From contig NZ_NXEJ01000015.1 in the NCBI RefSeq assembly GCF_002915175.1, positions 1 to 35,689 of the forward strand: a stretch of 35,689 bases of DNA, written 5' to 3'. A program made the translations under genes and the position numbers. The notes under the pieces are model-generated. The model saw nothing but the letters and a program-made list of their open reading frames with translations. It searched no databases and was not told the origin of the DNA. The DNA is from Agrobacterium rosae. GTDB taxonomy: Bacteria > Pseudomonadota > Alphaproteobacteria > Rhizobiales > Rhizobiaceae. Shown piece after piece: positions 1 to 6,950 of the stretch. How positions within the stretch are numbered: the first letter of the stretch is position 1; every line of letters begins with the position of its first letter.

Positions 1-798
1 CAGCTTGTCTGTTGCCTTGATTGCGTATTCAGCAGCAACGGCCCATTCGGACACTGCGTAGTAAGAGTTTGCGCCGGAAGCCCATACGCCGGAAAGACCG
101 AGTGTGCCAGGACCGATGTCAGCAAACAGGATACCACGGATGGCACCGTCTTCGAGGTCTGTATCATAGCTACCGACGATCGTTGCGCTGACTGCGCCGA
201 ACTTCGCAGCAACAACACCAGTGATACCAACGTTGTTATCGCGTGTAGAAAGCGTGCCTTCAAGTTCGTCAACAGACAGAGTGGCCGAGAAAGAGCCAGC
301 GTCGTATGTGTAACGAATAGAGTTGAACAGCGTATTGGTGGACAGGATGTCTGTTTCGCCGTTCAGGTCGTTATCCCATTCGCTGTAAACCTTACCAACG
401 GTCAGGCCGCCGAGAGAGATGAAGGCCTGGTCAACAAATACGGAAGAGGAAGCAGCCGAACCGTTTTCAGCATTGCCACGGAAGCCGATGAAACCACGCA
501 GAGCGCCGAGTTCTGTGTCTGTCTTTGTGTCAACTTCAAACTGAGCGCGCGTGAAGGAGTTCCAATCGGAAGTGCCAGACTCGTCGCGACCAAAATCCGT
601 CTGGAAACGAACATAACCACCAAACTTCAAGCAAGTTTCAGTGCCTGGGATGTAGAAGAAGCCCTCGCCGAAAGCATCACAAACGCGAACATATTCCAAA
701 GGCTCCGGCTCGGCAGCGACGATAGCGTCGGCAGCCTGCGCACCAGAGATAGTTGTAAGGGCTGCAGCGGAGCCGATGAGAAGGCCTTTGATGTTCAT
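1..798 (-). CDS. Alphaproteobacterial porin, 3' end outside the window
   Basis: This is an outer-membrane porin of the rhizobial RopA/Omp type, a trimeric beta-barrel for passive entry of small solutes. The visible 266 residues start MNIKGLLIGSAAALTTISGA, a signal peptide ending near AQA-AD at about residue 22. A two-cysteine segment typical of the family follows (RVCDAFGEGFFYIPGTETC), then KFGGYVRFQTDFG, the first barrel strand. The rest alternates polar and aromatic residues as barrel strands do. The ATG at 796-798 is preceded by GGAG with a 6-nt gap, which fixes the start. The stop lies beyond the left edge. Family assignment is strong. The specific paralogue cannot be named because rhizobia carry several near-identical porins. 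Confidence 0.93.
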   Translation of the reverse strand, partial: MNIKGLLIGSAAALTTISGAQAADAIVAAEPEPLEYVRVCDAFGEGFFYIPGTETCLKFGGYVRFQTDFGRDESGTSDWNSFTRAQFEVDTKTDTELGALRGFIGFRGNAENGSAASSSVFVDQAFISLGGLTVGKVYSEWDNDLNGETDILSTNTLFNSIRYTYDAGSFSATLSVDELEGTLSTRDNNVGITGVVAAKFGAVSATIVGSYDTDLEDGAIRGILFADIGPGTLGLSGVWASGANSYYAVSEWAVAAEYAIKATDKL

Positions 799-2178
799 AG
801 TGAACTCCATTTATGTTACAAAACGGCGGTGGGATGCGCCGGTCAGGATGTCGCCAAAGTTATGGTTGTATCTGACATCGCCGCGCGGTCGGAGGCAAAC
901 TTTTATCAGCCTAAAAGCCCCGGAACGGAATATGGAGATGCCCCGTGTTGCAATTCTGGCACGCTCCGGTGGCGTACAAAGGGTGATGCATTCCTGAGTT
1001 AAATTAATGTAAATCGTCAATGGGTAGAGTTAGTAGGCGGCAAATTCGAGGATAGGTTAGTTGATCTTCGCTATTTTGCCTTCAGAACAATGTCATTGAG
1101 ACAATCGAGTATCGGACATTTCGCAGCTTTATCGAGGGGGGGGTGCAGTCGACGCGACCTGTCGTGCATGCAAGCTGATAGGACGGTCGCTTCCTAGGCG
1201 TCTGAATTTGGGCATTGAAGCTGTTGATATAGTGGACTGGCCCTCTGGATGAGCGACGATCAAGAGGGATCCTCAATGTCACGCCGGTTAGTATCGTCCC
1301 GGGGGCAAACCGGCTGATCATGGCACTGCGTCATCTGTTTGTTCGAAACACCGCGGCAGATCGCAAGAGGCGTTTGGAAAGTCCATCATGGTGTTCGCTT
1401 TCAAGCCGGTCATTTTTGACCAACCACTAAGTTGTGTGTCGTACAGCCGATCTCGTCGCCGGTGAAAGATGTTCAGGTGATCAAGACAATTGTCGCACCG
1501 ATGTTGCGCCATCGTCCCAGCGACCTGAGCGCGGGGTGCAACTGAGAATTTTTCTCTCGCGTTGTTTGTCATCTGACGGACCGCTCAAGCCAAGAGTTAT
1601 CCGGCAACGTCTGGGTGGTTGCACCGCCCGTGCGCCACATAGGACTAAAACTGCGGCTTGCGTGCTTGAAGCGCAGGGTCGGGCATTCCAGACCGTAATC
1701 GCATGCTACGATCCGGATTTTCGCTTGTCGGGCGCGACCGACCCGAAACGGAACACTACGGCGGACCGAACACTCCTCACCAGGCGAGGTGCCGCTCTCC
1801 TGAAAAATCGAAACACACGACATAAGTGCTCGACATCCTGAGGAAATCCGAAGGTCTCGTCGCGGCGGCCGAGGTGGCGCAGCGGTTTGTGACCCACGAG
1901 GAGCTAGGCGATATGGTCGACAGGCTGAACAGCCACCTCACAGTGGTTTCGCCGCCATCCTCGAAGGTCTTTACAAGCAGAACCTGGTTCGCTTCGAGCA
2001 GGCTAGCGAGGTCGGCGGGCTCCGGCTCTAGGAGATCAATCAATAGATGATTAGGAAGGTACTCAAATCGCTCCCGTCTCGCCTGGTTTTCAAACATATA
2101 GGAGTATAGCGTAATATGATGTAAAATACATTTTCTGTCATTTTATGTTCTTAGTTTCATATTTCGCGTCCTCGCCTA

Positions 2179-2207
2179 TTGACTGCATATGAATGCTGAA
2201 ACATATT
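2179..2207 (+). promoter_or_regulatory. Candidate sigma70-type promoter of hipBA
   Basis: TTGACT at 2179-2184 is followed after 17 nt by CATATT at 2202-2207, a reasonable -35/-10 pair. The hipB start codon lies 42 nt further on. The -10 box coincides with the left arm of the inverted repeat at 2201-2222, which fits repression by the antitoxin. This is by inspection only. Confidence 0.45.
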
Positions 2208-2222
2208 TTACTTTGAATATGT
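2201..2222 (+). promoter_or_regulatory. Inverted repeat 7-8-7, candidate HipB operator
   Basis: ACATATT (2201-2207) and AATATGT (2216-2222) are perfect inverted arms around an 8-nt spacer. E. coli HipB binds arms of 5 bp separated by exactly 8 nt, so the geometry matches although the bases differ. A second, smaller dyad, GCAT-ATGA-ATGC (2185-2196), lies between the -35 and -10 boxes. Binding by the adjacent XRE protein and autorepression are inferences from family knowledge. Confidence 0.6.
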
Positions 2223-2249
2223 ACCAGGTATCATATAAACGGAGCGCGC

Positions 2250-2591
2250 ATGTTCTTTCAGTTTATGGAAGGTGTGAAGAAGCTGAGAAAAGCCCTTCGA
2301 ATGACCCAGAGTGAGTTGGGTATGCTGATCGGGATCGATCAGGGCTATGTTTCCAGGCTCGAAACGGGAAAACAAAACCCTCAGGCTGAGACACTTCAGG
2401 CGATCGCGGAAGCTTTGGAGGCTGAAATTATCTTCGTTCCCAAAAAAATGGCGAGACGGGTGCATTCAATCATCGATGAACACCTGTCCCCTCCCATCCA
2501 AAAGAAGCGGACGTTCGCGGGTAACGTCATGGATGACGTTTTCATTCCGGATGGCGATGATGAAGAAAGCCCAAGGGGATCGAACATATGA
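2250..2591 (+). CDS. hipB: XRE-family antitoxin/repressor, HipB-like
   Basis: This is the DNA-binding antitoxin partner of the HipA-like kinase encoded next. It has 113 residues. A helix-turn-helix of the XRE/Cro type spans about residues 9-62, seen in LRKALRMTQSELGMLIGIDQ followed by GYVSRLETGKQNPQAETL. The rest is a charged tail ending in DDEESPRGSNI, longer than the compact E. coli HipB. The ATG at 2250 has GGAG 5 nt upstream; an in-frame ATG at 2265 is possible. The stop overlaps the hipA start as ATGA, so the two are translationally coupled. In the family HipB represses its own operon and neutralises HipA. The operator-like repeat just upstream supports autoregulation. Confidence 0.85.
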   Translation: MFFQFMEGVKKLRKALRMTQSELGMLIGIDQGYVSRLETGKQNPQAETLQAIAEALEAEIIFVPKKMARRVHSIIDEHLSPPIQKKRTFAGNVMDDVFIPDGDDEESPRGSNI

Positions 2592-3847
2592 CCGATACGC
2601 TTGGTGTAACCATCGTATCCAATGAACAGGAAGTTCGTGTCGGTACACTTATACGCGATGAAGCGGATATGATGAGTTTCGAAGTTGACCGCTCATACAT
2701 CGAGCGAGGAGAAAGCCGACCACTACTGAGTTCGTCCGTGCGATTTCTAGGAGACGAAGAACGCACCGTCCAAATGCTACAATCAGGCACCATAACCCAG
2801 CCTGGCCGGGATTTACATCCATGGTTCAGTAATCTACTTCCCGAAGGTGCCCTGCGCGATCTGGTGAACAAGGGACTTCCCAGCGGGCGAACGTCAGACT
2901 TCGACGTACTTGCGTACCTTGGGCACGATCTACCTGGCGCTGTTGTCGTTCGCGCCGAAGGTGGTGCCAATTACCCGACGCCGCCACTTCAGGAGATCGA
3001 GGAAGCAGGTGGACCTAAGGCCATCCGCTTCTCTCTAGCAGGTGTGCAGCTCAAGATGAGCATGATGAAACAGGACGAGCGTCTCACATTTCCCGCTACG
3101 GGAATTAACGGCGACATCATAGCCAAATTGCCCAGTCCAAAGTTCGAGTTTCTCCCGGAAGTCGAATTCAGTTCGATGAAGCTCGCCGAGTCTGCTGGCG
3201 TTTCGATTCCAAATTGCGAATTGGTGGCCTCGGGTTCGGTATCTGACATCGGGGAAGACATTCTTGAACACGGTGCGTATGTTCTGGCCATCTCTAGATT
3301 TGACCGCGCGGGCGGTAGGCGTATCCATATGGAGGATTTCTGCCAGGTTCTCGGCGCTCCCAAAGACCGTAAGTATACGGCTGCGAACGAGGAGACCGTC
3401 GTCAATATGTCCCGTCGTTTCGGGGGTGGATCACGATCGTTTGTCGAGATGGTACGGAGATTGACTGTCAACATACTAATGGGCAATGGCGACGCGCACC
3501 TGAAGAACCATTCGTTACTATATGTCGATGGCGCATCCGGTAGTCTGACACCGGCCTACGACATCGTTCCCACGTTTCTTTATGATGGCAAGGACGATCT
3601 GGCGCTAAAGTTCAGGGAAACAGTGAATCCCTTCATCGTCAAACTGCAACGGTTCGAGCGAGTCGCCGAACTCTGCGGTATTCCAGCCAAGATTGCCCGC
3701 AAGGTGGTGACCGATACCGTTGAAAAAGCCGCTGATACTTGGTCGAAGGAACTTCAGGACCTCCCAATGCCTGCACACATCGCAAAAAAAGTCGTGGAGC
3801 GAACGCACAGACTGGCGCTTGTGCAGGAGCTGCAAGTATCGTTTTAG
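2588..3847 (+). CDS. hipA: HipA-family serine/threonine kinase toxin
   Basis: This is a 419-residue HipA-like protein kinase, the toxin of the pair. In the characterised family it phosphorylates an aminoacyl-tRNA synthetase (GltX for E. coli HipA) and induces dormancy. Visible motifs are the glycine-rich nucleotide loop region FSLAGVQLKMSM (148-159), the conserved lysine segment IAKLPSPKF (178-186), the catalytic loop NGDAHLKN (300-307) with its Asp302, and the metal-binding Asp325 in PAYDIVPT. All key catalytic residues appear intact, so it should be active. The N-terminal domain (1-120) matches the HipA N-terminal couple domain in position. The target cannot be predicted. The start overlaps hipB by 4 bp. 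The pair sits between a decayed region and a dyad-rich gap, consistent with mobile accessory DNA. Confidence 0.9.
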   Translation: MTDTLGVTIVSNEQEVRVGTLIRDEADMMSFEVDRSYIERGESRPLLSSSVRFLGDEERTVQMLQSGTITQPGRDLHPWFSNLLPEGALRDLVNKGLPSGRTSDFDVLAYLGHDLPGAVVVRAEGGANYPTPPLQEIEEAGGPKAIRFSLAGVQLKMSMMKQDERLTFPATGINGDIIAKLPSPKFEFLPEVEFSSMKLAESAGVSIPNCELVASGSVSDIGEDILEHGAYVLAISRFDRAGGRRIHMEDFCQVLGAPKDRKYTAANEETVVNMSRRFGGGSRSFVEMVRRLTVNILMGNGDAHLKNHSLLYVDGASGSLTPAYDIVPTFLYDGKDDLALKFRETVNPFIVKLQRFERVAELCGIPAKIARKVVTDTVEKAADTWSKELQDLPMPAHIAKKVVERTHRLALVQELQVSF

Positions 3848-3967
3848 TCCAAAGCCTCCGACCCATAGGCAAAGGGCGGATAGGTGTCTAGATCTGCACA
3901 TGAAAGAACAGCCCGCTGGCTGCTCTGTGGCATTTGCTAAACAATTCCTTGAATTCGCCGCACACTG

Positions 3968-3983
3968 ACATTTGCGCAAATGT
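3968..3983. repeat. 16-bp perfect palindrome
   Basis: ACATTTGCGCAAATGT reads identically on both strands with no spacer. Flanking CACA and GTGTG extend the symmetry imperfectly. It lies 121 bp past the hipA stop. Such a dyad could be a protein-binding site or part of a bidirectional terminator; nothing nearby decides between them. Confidence 0.7.
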
Positions 3984-4019
3984 GTGGTCTCCCCACTTCT
4001 TTGCGCGGAATTGAAGCAC

Positions 4020-4051
4020 CTATTCACCAGTGAGTATTCTCACATGAATAG
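4020..4051. repeat. Compound hairpin with two stems
   Basis: Outer arms CTATTCA (4020-4026) and TGAATAG (4045-4051) enclose inner arms GTGAG (4030-4034) and CTCAC (4039-4043) around a TATT loop. A 3-nt versus 1-nt internal bulge separates the two stems. In total 12 pairs can form. There is no T-run on either side, so it is more likely a structured RNA element or operator than a terminator. Confidence 0.6.
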
Positions 4052-4278
4052 AGAGCGGCAATAAAAGATTTACCGGCCTTGTCTGTTTTCGCTGCGATAC
4101 AAACGGGGAGCGTTTATATTGAATTTATGGCCTGGGTGTTAACGATGCTCTTGATATCAATTACTTAGATCCATAGCTTCGCCAAATATCTGAGTTCTGG
4201 AGGCCCAAGAATGCGAACCCGCGACCTCACACTTCGCTGCGACAGTATCCGCTGAGGGGAAGCCTTTATGGTAAAGTT

Positions 4279-5196
4279 TCACCCCCCACGTGCTGGGGTA
4301 TTTTTTTCATGATGTGATCGGACACTTGAATACATGCCGGTGCTTCTAAATTCGCTCGGATTGATGCCATAGAGCCGCCGAAAGACCTTCGAGAAGTAAT
4401 TCGGGTCTTCGAAGCCGCAGCGCACAGACACTTCTTTGATGGGCATGTTTGCTGCCGTCGTCAGAAGTTTGGCCGCGCGTCGCAACCGCTTTTCTAATAC
4501 GAATTCGGCAGGGGGCAGGCCTTCATTGGCGGTGAAAATACGGGAAAAATGGGCGCGGCTGAGTCCCGCAACGACTGCAAGGTCGCTTACGGACAGGTTC
4601 CTATCAAGATGGCTGTCGATGTACGTTAGCACGTGTTGCATAGTGCGGTATTCGCCACCGAACGAGGGATGGGAGCCAAATACATCGTCGTAAAGCGCCA
4701 TCGTTGCTTCATAGGCGACGGCAGAAGCTGCTCCAGGCGTTTCGGCACCATTGACGAGACGCGAACAACAGAGCGCCAGATGATCTACGGTCTCTGGCTG
4801 AAGCTTGAGGACAGGCCCGGTCACGGCTTGAATATCACGATGAATACGCAGGGCTTCCTCGCCATTCATGGATATCCAGAAAAACTCCCAGTGACCATTT
4901 TCCTCCAGCCAGTAGCGGTGGTTATGGGGAATGAGAAGCAACAAGGTTTCACCGGCCCCGACGCGGTAGGTGTTGTTCTCATACCGCAGGTTTCCTTCAC
5001 CGCTAATGCAATATTGCAGAACGGTGAAAGGGGTTTGTCCGCGCTTGCGTCCATCCCAGTCATAACCGCTGCCACGGCGAATTTCGTAGCCGCTGCTGGT
5101 AGGCATTGTGTGAAGGGTTTGCCTGCCACGCGGCAAAGAAACCGTCCGCATGGACGGTCCTTGATCGATCAAATCCTGCAGCACAAATTTACCCAT
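4279..5196 (-). CDS. agpT: AraC-family activator of alpha-galactoside genes
   Basis: This is a 305-residue AraC-type regulator. Residues about 35-115 form a cupin-like ligand-binding domain (VLQYCISGEGNLRYENNTYR, then GAGETLLLLIPHNHRYWLEE). The C-terminal DNA-binding domain has two helix-turn-helix motifs: LSVSDLAVVAGLSRAHFSRI (201-220) and MPIKEVSVRCGFEDPNYFSK (251-270), followed by VFRRLYGINPSEFR. It is divergent from agaL1-agpABCD-agaL2, the arrangement of S. meliloti agpT, where an AraC-like activator is needed for induction by alpha-galactosides. That role is inferred here from position. AAGGA sits about 10 nt before the ATG at 5194-5196. A 10-bp direct repeat lies in its leader. Confidence 0.88.
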   Translation of the reverse strand: MGKFVLQDLIDQGPSMRTVSLPRGRQTLHTMPTSSGYEIRRGSGYDWDGRKRGQTPFTVLQYCISGEGNLRYENNTYRVGAGETLLLLIPHNHRYWLEENGHWEFFWISMNGEEALRIHRDIQAVTGPVLKLQPETVDHLALCCSRLVNGAETPGAASAVAYEATMALYDDVFGSHPSFGGEYRTMQHVLTYIDSHLDRNLSVSDLAVVAGLSRAHFSRIFTANEGLPPAEFVLEKRLRRAAKLLTTAANMPIKEVSVRCGFEDPNYFSKVFRRLYGINPSEFRSTGMYSSVRSHHEKNTPARGG

Positions 5197-5199
5197 AAA

Positions 5200-5244
5200 A
5201 GCATAATCCTTCTCTGGCCCTTGCGGATATTATCAGCATAATCC
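5200..5244. promoter_or_regulatory. Direct repeat in the agpT leader, candidate AraC-type half-sites
   Basis: AGCATAATCC occurs at 5200-5209 and again at 5235-5244, same orientation, 35 bp apart start to start. AraC-family proteins bind direct repeats, but the usual spacing is about 21 bp, so this is only suggestive. The left copy overlaps the ribosome binding region of agpT, which would suit autoregulation. Confidence 0.3.
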
Positions 5245-5287
5245 CGCATCGAGGAGACGATCAAGTGGGGAATTGGGAGGAAAATCC

Positions 5288-5315
5288 TTGTTATTCAGTC
5301 ATTGTCTAATACTAT
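5288..5315 (+). promoter_or_regulatory. Candidate promoter of the agaL1-agp operon
   Basis: TTGTTA (5288-5293) and TACTAT (5310-5315) are 16 nt apart and 67 nt before the agaL1 start codon. The -35 is a moderate match, as expected for an activator-dependent promoter. No clear cAMP-receptor or AraC site was recognised next to it. Confidence 0.3.
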
Positions 5316-5382
5316 CTTCCTTCCTTCGTGATCACGTTGCCCGCCCATCTTTCGCATTCATTTCGCAAACGAAGGTGCCAAC

Positions 5383-6849
5383 ATGAGTTTCAAAATCGCT
5401 ATCATTGGCGCAGGAAGTGTCGGTTTTACCAAAAAACTGTTCACCGATCTTTTGTGCGTGCCTGAATTTCGCGACGTCGAAGTCGCGCTGACCGATATCA
5501 GCCAACACAATCTCGAGATGATTAAAGCGATCCTTGATCGCATCGTCGAATCCAACGGTCTGGCGGTAAAGGTTACGGCCACGACAGAGCGCCGCCTTGC
5601 TCTGGAAGGTGCAAAATACGTCATCAGTTGCGTGCGGGTTGGCGGCCTTGAAGCCTATGCGGATGATATTCGTATACCGCTGAAATACGGCATCGACCAG
5701 TGCGTGGGCGATACGATCTGCGCGGGCGGCATTCTTTACGGTCAGCGCAACATTCCGGTCATTCTGGATTTCTGCAAGGATATCCGCGAAGTCGCAGCGC
5801 CGGGCGCCAAGTTCCTGAACTATGCCAACCCAATGGCCATGAACACATGGGCGGCGATCGAATACGGCAAGGTCGATACGGTTGGTCTGTGCCACGGCGT
5901 TCAGCACGGCGCGGAACAGATTGCGGAAGTGCTGGGTGCCAAGTCCGTTTCTGAACTGGACTACATCTGCTCCGGCATCAACCACCAGACATGGTTTGTC
6001 GATCTGAGGCTGAATGGCCGCAAGATCGGCAAGGATGAGCTGATTGCCGCGTTTGAAGCCCATCCGGTTTTTTCGCAACAGGAAAAGCTGCGCATCGATG
6101 TGTTAAAACGCTTTGGCGTCTATTCCACGGAAAGTAACGGCCATCTCTCGGAATATCTGCCATGGTATCGCAAGCGCCCAGACGAAATCGGCCGTTGGAT
6201 CGATATGTCAGACTGGATTCACGGCGAAACCGGCGGTTATCTGCGGCATTCGACGGAAACCCGCAACTGGTTCGAAACGGAGTTTCCGCAGTTTCTGGAG
6301 CAGGCGTCGAAGCCTGTCGATCCGGCCAAACGCTCGAACGAACATGCCAGTCATATTCTCGAAGCGCTGGAGACGGGGCGTGTGTATCGCGGCCACTTCA
6401 ATGTCAGAAACAATGGCGTCATCACCAACTTGCCGCACGACGCGATCATCGAGTCGCCCGGTTTTGTAGACCGTTTCGGCATCAACATGGTCTCCGGCAT
6501 CACCATACCGGAAGCCTGCGCGGCAACCTGCGTGGCCTCGATCAACGTTCAGCGCATGTCGGTTCATGCCGCTGTCACTGGCGATATCGATCTTCTGAAA
6601 CTCGCCGTTCTGCATGACCCGTTGGTGGGTGCTGTCTCGACACCTGAAGAGGTGTGGCAGATGGTCGATGAAATGGTGGTCGCGCAGGCGCGCTGGTTGC
6701 CACAATATGCAGATGCCGTACCAGCCGCAAAGGATCGTCTTTCCAGATCCACCGTCAAAACACGCGATTGGGCAGGTGCTGCACGGCGCAATGTCAGATC
6801 AATTGAAGAGTTGCGGGCCGAAAAAGCGTTATTGAAAAAAGCGGTTTGA
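5383..6849 (+). CDS. agaL1: GH4 alpha-galactosidase, first copy
   Basis: This is a glycoside hydrolase family 4 enzyme of the MelA type, 488 residues. It acts in the cytoplasm on imported melibiose, raffinose and related alpha-galactosides using NAD+ and a divalent metal (usually Mn2+). The N-terminal Rossmann fold shows IAIIGAGSVGFTKKLF (5-20). The family signatures NYANPMAMNTW (146-156), GLCHG with Cys170/His171, and SGINHQTW with Asn200/His201 supply the metal and sugar contacts. GAAGG ends 7 nt before the ATG at 5383. It is the first gene after the divergent activator and about 100 nt before agpA, in one operon. The specificity (galactosidase rather than glucosidase or galacturonase) rests on the agp context as well as similarity. 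Confidence 0.9.
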   Translation: MSFKIAIIGAGSVGFTKKLFTDLLCVPEFRDVEVALTDISQHNLEMIKAILDRIVESNGLAVKVTATTERRLALEGAKYVISCVRVGGLEAYADDIRIPLKYGIDQCVGDTICAGGILYGQRNIPVILDFCKDIREVAAPGAKFLNYANPMAMNTWAAIEYGKVDTVGLCHGVQHGAEQIAEVLGAKSVSELDYICSGINHQTWFVDLRLNGRKIGKDELIAAFEAHPVFSQQEKLRIDVLKRFGVYSTESNGHLSEYLPWYRKRPDEIGRWIDMSDWIHGETGGYLRHSTETRNWFETEFPQFLEQASKPVDPAKRSNEHASHILEALETGRVYRGHFNVRNNGVITNLPHDAIIESPGFVDRFGINMVSGITIPEACAATCVASINVQRMSVHAAVTGDIDLLKLAVLHDPLVGAVSTPEEVWQMVDEMVVAQARWLPQYADAVPAAKDRLSRSTVKTRDWAGAARRNVRSIEELRAEKALLKKAV

Positions 6850-6950
6850 TTTATCTGCGGCAGCATCGGCGCGAGGAGGCGTCGGTGCCGCCTGTTTCCG
6901 GGAACCATCAGGGAGGGCGTGCTTGGTCGCGCCATTGGGAGGACATGACG

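Larger units (their letters stand above)
799..2249. other. Gene-free stretch of about 1.45 kb, possibly decayed sequence
   Basis: The first 200 bases should hold the porin promoter and leader (leftward); no clear -35/-10 pair stands out. From about 1080 to 2100 there are only short overlapping frames on both strands, with no recognisable domain and no convincing ribosome binding sites. The best candidate is a 106-residue minus frame at 1777-2097. Its first half (PNHLLIDLLEPEPADLASLL) looks protein-like and its second half does not. On the plus strand a protein-like read runs from about 1826 (LDILRKSEGLVAAAEVAQRF) and continues after a frame change at about 1950 as GFAAILEGLYKQNLVRFEQA. Either could be the remnant of a gene. 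From about 2100 to 2249 the DNA turns AT-rich and holds the hipBA control region. Confidence 0.5.
3848..4278. other. Gene-free gap between convergent hipA and agpT, with two dyads
   Basis: No reading frame here looks real. The stretch contains a weak hairpin (3905-3926, 8-bp arms with one mismatch), a 16-bp perfect palindrome (3968-3983), a compound hairpin (4020-4051) and a short tRNA-like piece (about 4200-4236); the last three are listed separately. No hairpin is followed by a proper T-run, so no intrinsic terminator is assigned to either convergent gene. Confidence 0.6.

Noticed and set aside
1434..1841. 135-codon plus-strand frame
   Set aside because: Arg/Thr/Cys-rich composition, no domain, no ribosome site, and overlapped by equally long minus frames; treated as non-coding.
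5332..6078. 248-codon minus-strand frame across the start of agaL1
   Set aside because: It covers the operon promoter and the GH4 Rossmann motif in antisense and shows no domain of its own.
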